NCBI RefSeq assembly: GCF_004022705.2
Contig: NZ_RZOY02000001.1
Span: forward strand, 626,956 to 690,955
Length of the DNA: 64,000 nt
DNA from: Mesorhizobium sp. M2D.F.Ca.ET.226.01.1.1
GTDB lineage: Bacteria; Pseudomonadota; Alphaproteobacteria; Rhizobiales; Rhizobiaceae
Reading direction: 5' to 3'
A program made the translations under genes and the position numbers. The notes beneath the pieces were generated by a model. That model was given only the letters and a program-made list of their open reading frames with translations. It was not told the origin of the DNA and made no database searches. Shown piece by piece: positions 1 through 8,668 of this stretch (positions within the stretch are counted from its first letter, which is position 1; the number at the start of each line of letters is the position of its first letter).

Positions 1-137
1 CCTTGTGGGAGAAGGTGGATCGGCGCGAAGCGCCGAGACGGATGAGGGGTGCTCCAGCGGAGCGGGACGCTGGCATTCCCTGGAACACCCCTCATCCGTC
101 GCCTTCGGCGACACCTTCTCCCACAAGGGGAGAAGGG
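1..137. repeat. Palindromic intergenic repeat, rhizobial type
   Basis: Two long arms are near-complementary: about 1-51 and about 86-128. The outer ends read ccttgtgggagaaggtg and cacc-ttctcccacaagg, and cacccctcatccg faces cggatgaggggtg. Repeats of this make-up are common between genes of Mesorhizobium and relatives (recalled, not searched). The left arm begins at the window edge, so the element may extend further. The right arm runs into the 3' end of the uracil-DNA glycosylase gene and supplies its stop codon. Confidence 0.8.
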
Positions 138-1060
138 GAAGTCGCCAACCCCCTCAACTTCGCCTTCACCTCGAGAAAATCCCGCCACGCAAGCTTCTTG
201 TGCGCCGGCGTCCGCAAGAGATAAGCCGGGTGCAGCGTCGGCATCGCCGGAATCGCGATCCCTGATGCCGTCGTATGCGTCCGCCAGTTACCCCGCAGGC
301 GCAGGATGCCTTCGGTGGTGTTGAGCAAGGTCTTGGCCGACGGTCCGCCGAGATTGACCAGCACCTTCGGGTTGACCAGCTCGATCTGCCTTTCGATGAA
401 CGGCCGGCAGATCTCGGTCTCGTGCGGCGTCGGCGTGCGGTTGCCCGGCGGCCGCCACGGGATGACGTTCGCAATATAGGCCGAGTTGCGGTCGAGGCCG
501 ATCGCGGCGAGCATGCGGTCGAGCAGCCGGCCGGAGCGGCCGACAAAGGGCAGGCCCTCCAGGTCCTCGTCGCGGCCGGGCGCCTCGCCGACCAGCATCA
601 GGTCTGCGTTGGGGTTGCCGTCGGCGAAGACCAGGTTCTTGGCGGTGAATTTGAGATTGCAGCCGTCGAAGGCGGCCATGTGCTGGCGCAGCTCATCGAG
701 CGTCGTCGCGCGCGCCGCAAGCTGCCGCGCCGCAACCGCCTGGGCTTCGTCGGGAACAGCGGCGGCCGCCGGCACCCGCGCCGGCGCGTCGGGAACATGG
801 CTCGCGTCAAGGCCGGACAATGGTGCGGCTCGATCCGCTGAAGCGGGCGGTTGAATGCCGGGTCCCTTCGCCGGCTGCTCGCGAGGCTTGCTTTCAGCGA
901 CTGAGGCGGCCGGGGCACGTGGGCGTTCGACCTGTTTCGGCCTGGCCTCCGCGAAGCGGTTGATCGGCGCGTCCTCGAGCGCGTCGTCGACGCCGGCGCT
1001 GGCATAGAAGGCGAGCAGCTCGGCGATCTCGGCAGGTGTGCTGGGGGAGGCGGCAGTCAT
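92..1060 (-). CDS. Uracil-DNA glycosylase, family 4-like
   Basis: This 322-aa protein should remove uracil from DNA in base-excision repair. The C-terminal domain has the family signature GEAPGRDEDLEGLPFVGRSG, then NVIPWRPPGNRTPTP and the HPAYLLRTP motif. The first ~120 residues are a low-complexity Ala/Pro-rich extension. The start is the ATG at 1060, because the next upstream start would only add residues before MTAASPS. Family 4 enzymes usually hold a 4Fe-4S cluster with four cysteines. Here only the equivalents in DGCNLK and EICRPF are seen; the other two positions appear to be Lys and Trp. The last ~15 residues are encoded by the palindromic repeat. The family is clear; whether it carries a cluster is not. 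Confidence 0.85.
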   Translation of the reverse strand: MTAASPSTPAEIAELLAFYASAGVDDALEDAPINRFAEARPKQVERPRAPAASVAESKPREQPAKGPGIQPPASADRAAPLSGLDASHVPDAPARVPAAAAVPDEAQAVAARQLAARATTLDELRQHMAAFDGCNLKFTAKNLVFADGNPNADLMLVGEAPGRDEDLEGLPFVGRSGRLLDRMLAAIGLDRNSAYIANVIPWRPPGNRTPTPHETEICRPFIERQIELVNPKVLVNLGGPSAKTLLNTTEGILRLRGNWRTHTTASGIAIPAMPTLHPAYLLRTPAHKKLAWRDFLEVKAKLRGLATSPSPLVGEGVAEGDG

Positions 1061-1106
1061 GGCGCCACCATTGTCCGCGCGGCGAGGTTTTGCAACCACG
1101 ATGAGA

Positions 1107-1763
1107 TCAGCCTGTCGGAATCCTGGGATCCTGCACGATGTAGAACGTCCAGCGCGGCGTGTAGTCGGTGACCAGGAAATCGAAGGTCACCGTCTTCAGC
1201 GGGTCGACCTTGCCGTTCTTGAAGAGCAACTGGTCGTAAGGTTCGAACTTGCGATCGAAATCGGCGAAGTTGCTCGACCAGATGTTGTCGGGCGTCTTGT
1301 TGCGCTGGTCGAAGGACAGGCCATCGCCGAACACGCTCGGCTGGTCGAGGATCTCCTGCAGCTCGAACTGGAACTCCACCCAGGGCAGCGCGCTGTTGTT
1401 GAGCACGTCGATGCGCATATACATGACGCCGTTGGCAACCTCGCCGGCCTTGCCGAAGGGCTCGATCGGCTTGGTTGCGCGAATGGTCAGCGTCACCGGC
1501 GTCGCCGTGTTGAGCTCTTCCTTGATGACCAGCGGATCTTCCTTGGTGCCGATGCCGGACACGCCGGTGATGCGGAAGCCGCCCAGCTCGTCGGAGAACG
1601 AATAGGCGCCGGTCGCCCAGACCTTCACCGGGTCGGCCCGGACTGGCGAGGTCAAAAAGGCCGGCAGGGTCAAAAAGAGGAGCGGAAGAACCGCGCGCCA
1701 GACAGCGCCGGGCGTGAAGAGTAAGCGCTTCGGTGGAAAGCCGGACGGCCCTGGACTGCGCAT
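1107..1763 (-). CDS. Conserved secreted protein of unknown function
   Basis: A 218-aa protein. A basic N-terminus (RSPGPSGFPPKR) is followed by a hydrophobic stretch at ~25-42 that ends in VRADPVK, typical of a Sec signal peptide cut after Ala. The mature part looks like an all-beta periplasmic domain (VKVWATGAYSFSDELGGF near its start, repeated valine/threonine strands later). No catalytic motif is visible. It lies 46 bp downstream of the glycosylase start on the same strand but has its own upstream region. I do not recognise the family with certainty. Confidence 0.7.
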   Translation of the reverse strand: MRSPGPSGFPPKRLLFTPGAVWRAVLPLLFLTLPAFLTSPVRADPVKVWATGAYSFSDELGGFRITGVSGIGTKEDPLVIKEELNTATPVTLTIRATKPIEPFGKAGEVANGVMYMRIDVLNNSALPWVEFQFELQEILDQPSVFGDGLSFDQRNKTPDNIWSSNFADFDRKFEPYDQLLFKNGKVDPLKTVTFDFLVTDYTPRWTFYIVQDPRIPTG

Positions 1764-2014
1764 GGTGTGAAGTATTGCCGATAACCAAGCCGTCGAACAA
1801 TTAAAAACACGCGGCCGCGGGCTGGGCCGCCAACTGATTGCCTCTGGCCTATGCTTGGCTCAAACCGTGCCATCACCCGTTTCGCATGCAAAACCGCGAC
1901 TTTTTGTCGAAATCGGCGTTGTCACGTCAGCGCCGGTTTCGCGTCGCGAATTGATGCGCTATGCAGCGCGGGAGCCAGCAGAATGCGAGAACATGGCGAG
2001 CCAGTGAGGGGCCG

Positions 2015-3694
2015 ATGAGCGAAATCGAACGCGAGAGCATGGAATTCGACGTGGTGATCGTCGGCGCGGGTCCCGCCGGCCTTGCCGCCGCGATCCGTCT
2101 GAAGCAGCTCAACCCCGAGCTCTCCGTCGTGGTGCTGGAAAAGGGCGGCGAGGTCGGCGCGCACATCCTGTCCGGCGCCGTCGTCGACCCGATCGGCATC
2201 GATCGTCTCCTGCCCGGCTGGCGCGAGGAGAGCGATCATCCGTTCAAGACGCCGGTGACGGACGATCATTTCCTGGTGCTCGGCCCGGCCGGTTCGTTCC
2301 GCCTGCCGAACTTCCTCATGCCGCCGCTGATGAACAATCACGGCAATTACATCGTCTCGCTCGGCAATGTCTGCCGCTGGCTGGCGACCAAGGCCGAGGC
2401 GCTGGGGGTCGAGATCTATCCGGGTTTCGCCGCGGTAAGCCTGGTCTACAACGACGCCGGCGCCGTCACCGGGGTCATCACCGGCGACATGGGCGTCGAG
2501 AAGGACGGCACGCATGGCCCGGCCTACGCGCCCGGCATGGCGCTGATGGGCAAATATGTGCTGATCGGCGAGGGCGCGCGCGGCTCCCTGGCCAAGCAGC
2601 TGATCGCCAAGTACCAGCTTGCCGACGGCCGCGAGCCGGGCAAGTTCGGCATCGGCCTCAAGGAACTGTGGCAGGTCAAGCCCGAGAACCATAAGCCGGG
2701 CCTCGTCCAGCATTCCTTCGGCTGGCCGCTCGACATGAAGACCGGCGGCGGCTCGTTCCTCTACCATCTCGAGGACAATCAGGTGGCGGTCGGCTTCGTC
2801 GTCCACCTGAACTACAAGAATCCCTGGCTGTCGCCCTTCGAGGAATTCCAGCGGTTCAAGACGCATCCGGCAATCAAAGGCACCTTCGAGGGCGCCAAGC
2901 GCATCGGCTACGGCGCGCGCGCCATCACCGAGGGCGGCTGGCAGTCGGTGCCGAAGCTGTCTTTCCCGGGCGGCGTGTTGATGGGCTGCGCGGCCGGCTT
3001 CGTCAACGTGCCGCGCATCAAGGGCTCGCACAATGCGGTGCTGTCGGGAATGCTGGCGGCGGAAAAAGTCGCGGACGCCATCGCGGCGGGTCGGGCCAAT
3101 GATGAGCTCGCTTCCTATGAGCAAGCCTGGCGCGGCAGCGATATCGGCAAGGACCTGAAGAAGGTGCGCAACGTCAAGCCGCTGTGGTCGCGCTTCGGCA
3201 CCATAGCCGGGGTCGCCATCGGCGGTCTCGACATGTGGCTGAACACGCTGTTCGTCTTCTCGCCCTTCGGCACGCTGAAGCACGGCAAGGCGGATTACGC
3301 CACGCTCGAGCCCGCGTCCAAGCATCAGAAGATCGCCTATCCGAAGCCGGATGGCGTCCTGACCTTCGACCGGCTCTCCTCGGTGTTCCTCTCGAACACC
3401 AACCATGAGGAAAACGAACCGACCCACCTGATCGTCGGCGATCTGGCGTTGCAGCAGCGCTCCGAGCACGACGTCTTCGCCGGTCCCTCGACCCGCTATT
3501 GCCCGGCCGGCGTTTATGAATGGGTGGACAAGGACGGCAACGCCGCCGCCGATCCGGCGGCCAAGGATGTGCGCTTCGTCATCAACGCGCAGAATTGCGT
3601 CCACTGCAAGACCTGCGACATCAAGGATCCGAACCAGAACATCAACTGGGTGCCGCCACAAGGCGGCGAAGGCCCGGTCTATCAAGGCATGTGA
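2015..3694 (+). CDS. Electron transfer flavoprotein-ubiquinone oxidoreductase (ETF-QO)
   Basis: This 559-aa enzyme passes electrons from reduced electron-transfer flavoprotein to ubiquinone at the inner membrane, linking acyl-CoA dehydrogenases such as isovaleryl-CoA dehydrogenase (also in this window) to respiration. The FAD Rossmann motif VVIVGAGPAGLAAA is at ~13-26. The C-terminus carries the 4Fe-4S ferredoxin-type ligands in RYCPAGVY and NCVHCKTCDIKDP, followed by the conserved NWVPPQGGEGPVYQGM end. The start at 2015 is chosen because gaggggccg precedes it; an upstream in-frame start at 1961 would add non-conserved residues. A diverged copy of the last ~12 codons lies 79 bp downstream. 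Confidence 0.95.
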   Translation: MSEIERESMEFDVVIVGAGPAGLAAAIRLKQLNPELSVVVLEKGGEVGAHILSGAVVDPIGIDRLLPGWREESDHPFKTPVTDDHFLVLGPAGSFRLPNFLMPPLMNNHGNYIVSLGNVCRWLATKAEALGVEIYPGFAAVSLVYNDAGAVTGVITGDMGVEKDGTHGPAYAPGMALMGKYVLIGEGARGSLAKQLIAKYQLADGREPGKFGIGLKELWQVKPENHKPGLVQHSFGWPLDMKTGGGSFLYHLEDNQVAVGFVVHLNYKNPWLSPFEEFQRFKTHPAIKGTFEGAKRIGYGARAITEGGWQSVPKLSFPGGVLMGCAAGFVNVPRIKGSHNAVLSGMLAAEKVADAIAAGRANDELASYEQAWRGSDIGKDLKKVRNVKPLWSRFGTIAGVAIGGLDMWLNTLFVFSPFGTLKHGKADYATLEPASKHQKIAYPKPDGVLTFDRLSSVFLSNTNHEENEPTHLIVGDLALQQRSEHDVFAGPSTRYCPAGVYEWVDKDGNAAADPAAKDVRFVINAQNCVHCKTCDIKDPNQNINWVPPQGGEGPVYQGM

Positions 3695-3743
3695 ACCGCG
3701 CCTGCCAGCCGGGCCGTCTCGACCGACGACAATACCCAAAGCC

Positions 3744-3773
3744 GGTGAGGGGCCGGTTTACCAGGGCATGTGA
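3744..3773 (+). repeat. Duplicated 3' end of the ETF-QO gene
   Basis: These 30 bases translate as GEGPVYQGM plus stop, the same as the true C-terminus at 3665-3694. The DNA differs at synonymous positions. The copy is 79 bp downstream, in a different frame from the gene, and the preceding codons (PKA against PQG) also match. It looks like a decayed remnant of a 3'-end duplication or replacement. Confidence 0.75.
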
Positions 3774-3881
3774 GCGGCGCCGGTCAGGCCGCAAGACTTC
3801 TATAGACGTATGCGGTCCGACCAATATTGTTGAAACGGAACCGTGGCTGTGGTTCCCTCTCCGTTGATAGGGAGAAGGACA

Positions 3882-4472
3882 ATGCGGCTGAAGGCTCTGA
3901 CTTGTCTCGTAGCCGTCGGCGCATTGTGTGCGCCTGCCTCGGCCGGCAGCAGGATCCAGGTCGAGACCCGCACTTACGACGTCAGCGGCGTTTCCGGCGC
4001 GGCGCTGATCGTGGCCATCAACCGCAAGGGCCCGAAGCGCGGCTTCATGACTCATGCCATCGCCCAGACGTCCTACACCGCCAATTGGGACATGGTCGTG
4101 CTCCAGAACAACGGTTCTTGCCGGGTACGGCAGGCGAGCGGCACGATGAACCTGGTCTACACCTTTCCCCGCGTCGTTTCGCCGATGACGCCCGTGCTGA
4201 GACAGCGCTGGAGCCGGTTCTTCGCCGGCGTGCGGGCGCATGAGGAAACCCATGGCCGCATCGCCAGGCAAATGATGCGCGAAGCCGAGCGGTCGGTCGC
4301 CGGCCTCGAGATCGCCAACGACTCCTCCTGCAACAAGGCGCGAAGCGAAGCACGGCGCCGCATCGAGGCCGTCTACGCGCAATATGAGGCGAAGCAGAAC
4401 GCGTTCGATGTGAGCGAGCATCGCGAAGGCGGCCATGTCGAGCATCTGGTCATGGCCTTGATCAAGCCTTGA
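3882..4472 (+). CDS. Secreted zinc-dependent protease-like protein (DUF922)
   Basis: A 196-aa protein with a signal peptide (MRLKALTCLVAVGALCAPASA, cut near residue 21). The zinc-protease motif HEETH is at ~128-132 in VRAHEETHGRIARQMM, and a tryptophan-containing YTANWDM segment lies before it. This fits the DUF922 family of predicted secreted Zn peptidases. The start follows ggagaagg by a good distance. The substrate is unknown, and the protein probably acts in the periplasm. Confidence 0.8.
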   Translation: MRLKALTCLVAVGALCAPASAGSRIQVETRTYDVSGVSGAALIVAINRKGPKRGFMTHAIAQTSYTANWDMVVLQNNGSCRVRQASGTMNLVYTFPRVVSPMTPVLRQRWSRFFAGVRAHEETHGRIARQMMREAERSVAGLEIANDSSCNKARSEARRRIEAVYAQYEAKQNAFDVSEHREGGHVEHLVMALIKP

Positions 4473-4528
4473 TTGGGCGATCCGTGCGCTCGGCTGCGCT
4501 TCCCCTCCGGGATGACAGCGCGGGCGTG

Positions 4529-5560
4529 TCAGCCGCGTGGCTCGGCAGACCAGCTATTCGCCGCCAGCGCCGATTTATGCTCGTCCTCGGGCGCGTCGGG
4601 CCGCAGCGTGAAATCGACCAAAACAGGCAGATGGTCGGAGCCGGTATCCTCCAGCCGGGCCGACGACAGGATCGTCACCCCGCCCTTGCTGAACACCTGG
4701 TCGATCGGCAGGCCGGCGTAGCGGCGCAGGAAGTCCGGCAGCTTGCGATGGATCCAGGTCGGGCCGGCTGACGGCATCATCGTCATGCCACTGAGCCGCG
4801 CCACCCGCCGCACCGCGGCACTCCACGGAACGGCGTTGCAGTCGCCGGCCATGATGGCGGTTTCGCCGAGCGCGGCCAGCGACTCCGACAGTTCACCAAT
4901 CTGCCAGTACTGCTCCTTCGGCCATGGCCAGCTCAGGTGGATAGCAGCGACATTGACGGGAACGCCGTTGAAATCGATCATTGCGGTCGCCATCGCGCCG
5001 CGCGGCTCGCAACGTGGCGCGGTGCCGGCGGCGAAGGGGCGGCGCGACAGCAGCGCGACGCCGAATATGCCGTTGGGATAGTCGCACAGGATGCGATAGG
5101 GGTAGGCGCTGGCGATATAGCCAAGCTCGGTCGCCCACATCGCCGACACTTCGTCGAGCGTGATGACGTCCGGATTGGTCCGTCCGATCAGCGACAGAAC
5201 CTTCTTCGGCGTCGGGTTGTTGAAGCGCAAATTCATCTGCAGCAGGCTGTAGACGATCCGGTCGGCCGGCTTCGCGACCGCCTGTTGCGTCGACAGTCTG
5301 GGCAGCGCGCTCATCGTCGTGGCGAAGCTGGCCATGGCGAACACCAGCGCCGCCACCGCCTGCAGCCGGTAGGAAGTGGCAAGCAGCGACAGCGCCAGCA
5401 ACGCCGTCAGCGCGCTCAGATGCATGCGGAAATGCGAGAAGGAATCGAAGGCCGGATGCATCGCGCCGAAGAACCCGGCCAAGAGCGCGGCCGAGCATGC
5501 CATCACCGCCAGGAATGTCAGCTGAGCTATCATGCTCAAGCGCGCATCGCCCCTTGTCAT
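4529..5560 (-). CDS. Membrane-anchored endonuclease/exonuclease/phosphatase family protein
   Basis: A 343-aa protein. The first ~90 residues hold about three hydrophobic segments (LTFLAVMACSAALLAGFFG, LSALTALLALSLLA, AVAALVFAMASFA). The rest is an EEP fold with LQMNLRFNN, DVITLDEV, AGDCNAVPW, IDQVF and the terminal GSDHLPVLVDF, which are the metal-binding and catalytic Asp, Glu, Asn and His positions. EEP proteins hydrolyse phosphodiesters in nucleic acids, lipids or nucleotides; the substrate cannot be read here. The topology suggests the domain faces the periplasm. The start at 5560 has a cggag upstream; Met10 is an alternative. Confidence 0.8.
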   Translation of the reverse strand: MTRGDARLSMIAQLTFLAVMACSAALLAGFFGAMHPAFDSFSHFRMHLSALTALLALSLLATSYRLQAVAALVFAMASFATTMSALPRLSTQQAVAKPADRIVYSLLQMNLRFNNPTPKKVLSLIGRTNPDVITLDEVSAMWATELGYIASAYPYRILCDYPNGIFGVALLSRRPFAAGTAPRCEPRGAMATAMIDFNGVPVNVAAIHLSWPWPKEQYWQIGELSESLAALGETAIMAGDCNAVPWSAAVRRVARLSGMTMMPSAGPTWIHRKLPDFLRRYAGLPIDQVFSKGGVTILSSARLEDTGSDHLPVLVDFTLRPDAPEDEHKSALAANSWSAEPRG

Positions 5561-5661
5561 CTGCTCCGACCGCCTAAGGCATCCGTTTGGACCGCTTATC
5601 GGTCAAATTGCGGCTTAGGCAAGACGACGAATTGCCTCGCGGGTCAAAAATTAGCGATCGA

Positions 5662-7161
5662 TTACTGGAACGCCGTCTCGGAAAAACTTCTGAGCTTGCG
5701 CGAATGCAGCCGCTCCATTGGCATTTCGGCAAGCTTCTCCATCGCCCTGATGCCGATGGTGAGATGCTGCGCCACCTGCCGTTTGTAGAACTCGGTCGCC
5801 ATGCCGGGTAGCTTCAATTCGCCATGCAACGGCTTGTCGGAGACGCACAGCAGCGTTCCGTAAGGCACGCGGAAGCGGAAGCCGTTGGCGGCGATAGTGG
5901 CCGATTCCATGTCGAGCGCGATGGCGCGCGACTGCGACAGGCGCTGCACCGGTCCGCGCTGGTCGCGCAGTTCCCAGTTGCGGTTGTCGATCGTGGCGAC
6001 GGTGCCGGTGCGCATGATGCGCTTCAGATCGTAGCCGGAGAGGCCGGTGATTTCGGCGACCGCTTCCTGCAGCGCCACCTGGATTTCGGCCAGCGGCGGG
6101 ATCGGCACCCAGACCGGCAGGTCGTCGTCCAGCACATGGTCCTCGCGCACATAGGCATGTGCCAGCACATAGTCGCCCAGCGCCTGCGTGTTGCGCAGGC
6201 CGGCGCAATGGCCGAGCATCACCCAGGCGTGCGGCCGAAGCACCGCGATATGGTCGGTGATGGTCTTGGCGTTGGACGGGCCGACGCCGATATTGACCAT
6301 GGTGATGCCGCCATGGCCGGGCTTCTTCAAATGATAGGCCGGCATCTGCGGCAGGCGCTCCGGCGGCGTGCCTTCAGAGGCCGCCGCCCCGTTCCTGGTC
6401 ACGACATTGCCCGGTTCGACGAACTCGACATAGCCGCTGTCGCCATTGGCCATCAGCTCGCGGGCGCGCGCCACGAACTCGTCGATATAGAACTGGTAGT
6501 TGGTGAACAGCACGAAGTTCTGGAAATGATGGGGGCTGGTTGCAGTGTAATGCGTCATGCGGTGCAGCGAATAGTCGATGCGCTGCGCGGTGAACGGGGC
6601 GAGCGGCCGCGGCTCGCCGAACGCCACCTCGAAGGTACCGTTGGCGATCTGGTCGTCGGTGCCGTCGAGATCCGGCACATCGAAAAGGTCGCGGATCGGC
6701 CGCTTGATGCGCTCGGCGGCGGCGCCGTCGACATAAGTGCCTTCCAGGAAGGCGAAATGCAGCGGGATCGGCGTCGTCGATTCCGACACCGTCACCGTCA
6801 CCCCGTGATTGCGCATGATCAGCCGAAGCTGCTCGATGAGATAATTCTCGAAGAGTTGCGGCTGCGTGATGGTGGTGGCGAAATGCCCGGGCGTCGGCAT
6901 ATGGCCATAGGCCTGGCGCGAGTCGACCTGGCTGAATGAGGTCGTGGTGACGCCGATCTGCGGATAGAATGCCCGGTAGCGCTTGCTCTCGTCGCCGCCG
7001 GCGGCAAGGGCCGAGAAGGAGTCGCGCAGGAATTTGGTGTTGCGGTCGTAGAGCGCCTGCAGCGCCGCGACGGCCTTTTTGGCGTCGTGGAACTCCTGCT
7101 TGCCGAAGGGCTCCGGCATGACGACCGATTCGATGGCTTGGGGGTAGATTCGCTTTTCCAT
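5662..7161 (-). CDS. amn: AMP nucleosidase
   Basis: A 499-aa enzyme of AMP nucleosidase length (EC 3.2.2.4). It hydrolyses AMP to adenine and ribose 5-phosphate and so tunes the adenylate pool. The N-terminal AMP-nucleosidase domain (ESVVMPEPFGKQEFHDAKKA onward) is followed by the C-terminal nucleoside-phosphorylase-like domain with INIGVGPSNAKTITDHIAVLRP-type segments, GHCAGLRNTQALGDYVLAHAY and the purine-binding ALDMESATIAANGFRFRVPYGTLLCVSDKP region. It appears monocistronic. Confidence 0.93.
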   Translation of the reverse strand: MEKRIYPQAIESVVMPEPFGKQEFHDAKKAVAALQALYDRNTKFLRDSFSALAAGGDESKRYRAFYPQIGVTTTSFSQVDSRQAYGHMPTPGHFATTITQPQLFENYLIEQLRLIMRNHGVTVTVSESTTPIPLHFAFLEGTYVDGAAAERIKRPIRDLFDVPDLDGTDDQIANGTFEVAFGEPRPLAPFTAQRIDYSLHRMTHYTATSPHHFQNFVLFTNYQFYIDEFVARARELMANGDSGYVEFVEPGNVVTRNGAAASEGTPPERLPQMPAYHLKKPGHGGITMVNIGVGPSNAKTITDHIAVLRPHAWVMLGHCAGLRNTQALGDYVLAHAYVREDHVLDDDLPVWVPIPPLAEIQVALQEAVAEITGLSGYDLKRIMRTGTVATIDNRNWELRDQRGPVQRLSQSRAIALDMESATIAANGFRFRVPYGTLLCVSDKPLHGELKLPGMATEFYKRQVAQHLTIGIRAMEKLAEMPMERLHSRKLRSFSETAFQ

Positions 7162-7288
7162 GGCTCAATATAGGGATTTGGAAGAGCGGTTGGGAGGGGA
7201 AAGCGGGGCCGCGAGAGCCGACAGCGTCGATTTTCTTCGGATGTGTTTAAGGCGCGCTGGCTACGAGCCATTCGCGCCGCCCGACACT

Positions 7289-7492
7289 CTATAGAGCTTG
7301 CCCGCGCTGCAGGCTGACCAGCAGCACAAAGCCGACGCTCCTGTTCTTATTCGCCGGCGCTTCGATCCGGTGGCCGGTGTCGGCGCGCATCATCGGCACA
7401 GCCAGCACCGGGGCGGCGAGCAGCATGAGGATGAGCGTCGCCCGCGGCAGCAGCCTCAGTATCTTCGTTGGGGTGGCAGCGATGCGGTTCAT
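7289..7492 (-). CDS. Small putative exported or membrane protein
   Basis: A 67-aa open frame. Residues ~12-33 (LRLLPRATLILMLLAAPVLAVP) form a signal-like or transmembrane stretch, followed by a short polar tail. No clear ribosome binding site precedes the ATG at 7492. It lies downstream, on the same strand, of the better supported 44-aa gene at 7558-7692. Function unknown, and the gene itself is only moderately likely. Confidence 0.35.
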   Translation of the reverse strand: MNRIAATPTKILRLLPRATLILMLLAAPVLAVPMMRADTGHRIEAPANKNRSVGFVLLVSLQRGQAL

Positions 7493-7557
7493 TTTGGTGG
7501 TGTCCGGTTTTCAACGTGGTCGATTTTCAACTTTGTCGTTTTAGCGCGTCACTTGGT

Positions 7558-7692
7558 TCACGGAGCCGAGAACCCAGCCACGGGCCGTTCCCACAAGCGG
7601 ACCGAGTGGCCGCCCTCGGCCACCAGGATGGCGAAGAACATGCCGAACAGGCTCATCAGCAAACAGACGATGGTGAAGCGACGGGCAAGCAT
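7558..7692 (-). CDS. 44-aa single-pass membrane protein
   Basis: A short frame with a strong ribosome binding site, AAGGAG, about seven bases before ATG at 7692. The product starts MLARRFTIVCLLMSLFGMFF and continues AILVAEGGHS. That is a positively charged start, one transmembrane helix at ~7-25, then a short polar tail ending VAGFSAP. It resembles the small inner-membrane proteins common in rhizobia. No function can be assigned. Confidence 0.6.
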   Translation of the reverse strand: MLARRFTIVCLLMSLFGMFFAILVAEGGHSVRLWERPVAGFSAP

Positions 7693-7844
7693 TTCTCTCT
7701 CCTTCAATGCGGGAGAAAATGCCGGAATGCCTCTGAACCGGTTCTGAGACCGGCATTCATCTGCGGTTCAAATTGATTGACGGGCTCTTGAAGAGTTGCC
7801 GGCGGGCCTGGACCTGGTCAGGCAGAGCGCGGCCGCTGCAAAAG

Positions 7845-7869
7845 AAACGGGGCCGCTTGGGCCCCGTTT
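7845..7869 (-). terminator. Terminator of the DUF2147-like gene
   Basis: A perfect 10-bp stem (aaacggggcc facing ggccccgttt) with a 5-base loop. On the minus strand it is followed by a T-rich run. It lies 21 bp downstream of the stop at 7890. Confidence 0.8.
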
Positions 7870-7889
7870 GGACGATCTGGGATTGGTGA

Positions 7890-8231
7890 TCAGAGCTTGT
7901 GCCAGGTCTGGCTCTTGCAGATCAGGCCGCCGAGCACACAGCCGCTCATCTTCAGCGAGGTGCCCGAGAGCGTCGCCTTGCCGGAATAGGTCTTGTCGTT
8001 CGCCGGGTCGGTGATGCTGCCGGCATATTTGTTGTCACCAGTCGCCTTCAGCGAACCGATCGTCTTGCCGGCATATTTGCCGGTCGTGAGTGTGATGGAG
8101 AAGGAGCCACTGCCGCCGATCGCCGCGGTGTCGCCGGCTTGTGTCTTCCAGTTGCCTTCGATCGGGTCTGCCAGCGCAGCGCCGGCCATGATCATGGTGG
8201 CCGCGAGGGCCAGGCTCATCTTTCGAAACAT
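7890..8231 (-). CDS. Secreted DUF2147-type protein
   Basis: A 113-aa protein with a signal peptide (MFRKMSLALAATMIMAGAALA) cut before DPIEGNW. The mature part has the DUF2147 hallmarks DPIEGNWKT at the start, GKYAGKTIG in the middle and YSGKATL...LKMSGCVLGGLICKSQTWHKL at the end. These small periplasmic proteins are widespread in proteobacteria, with poorly defined roles. A ribosome binding site (GAGGAGGA region) precedes the ATG at 8231. It is monocistronic with its own terminator. Confidence 0.8.
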   Translation of the reverse strand: MFRKMSLALAATMIMAGAALADPIEGNWKTQAGDTAAIGGSGSFSITLTTGKYAGKTIGSLKATGDNKYAGSITDPANDKTYSGKATLSGTSLKMSGCVLGGLICKSQTWHKL

Positions 8232-8668
8232 CTTGTCCTCCTCTCAATAGGCATGCGGCGGGCTCCGGTCCGCCTTCCAGTCCCTTACGCAAAGGTAAAG
8301 CTAGTCCAGCTACCGCCAAAACAAAAGCGGTGCCGCGGCGGAAGGCTGTAAGGATTTTCGCCGCGCGGATGGCGGAAAATAAACGCGGCGCGAAAAACGC
8401 TTCGGTTTCCGTGGTTAGCGAAGTCTTGATTCCGCTCCCGTCAATTTTCATCGAATTTGACGCAAAATGGCTGAAACGCTGGATTCCCATGCTTAATGAA
8501 TTTCCGCGTTTACGTCTTGTTTTAGCTTTGTTTTCCTCAAATTAAGCAAGCCATTTAACGACGGATTCAAGCCCAGCCGTCATTCTCGAAAGCATCGAAA
8601 GAGCGGCCCGCCCCGAGGGACACCAAGGGAAAAGGAGGCAGCTCTCGGGAGCCAGACAGGGGATTGAA
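8232..8668. other. Intergenic region without a recognisable gene
   Basis: 437 bp between two divergent genes. It holds the upstream region of the minus-strand DUF2147 gene and, near 8625-8668, the leader of the Sel1-like gene. Several short frames cross it but none has a ribosome binding site or a recognisable product. Bases 8390-8560 are AT-richer than the surroundings, as expected for promoter DNA. Confidence 0.5.

Noticed and set aside
1922..3739. A 605-codon minus-strand frame opposite ETF-QO
   Set aside because: It is a GC-rich shadow of a clearly conserved plus-strand gene, without a coherent protein pattern.
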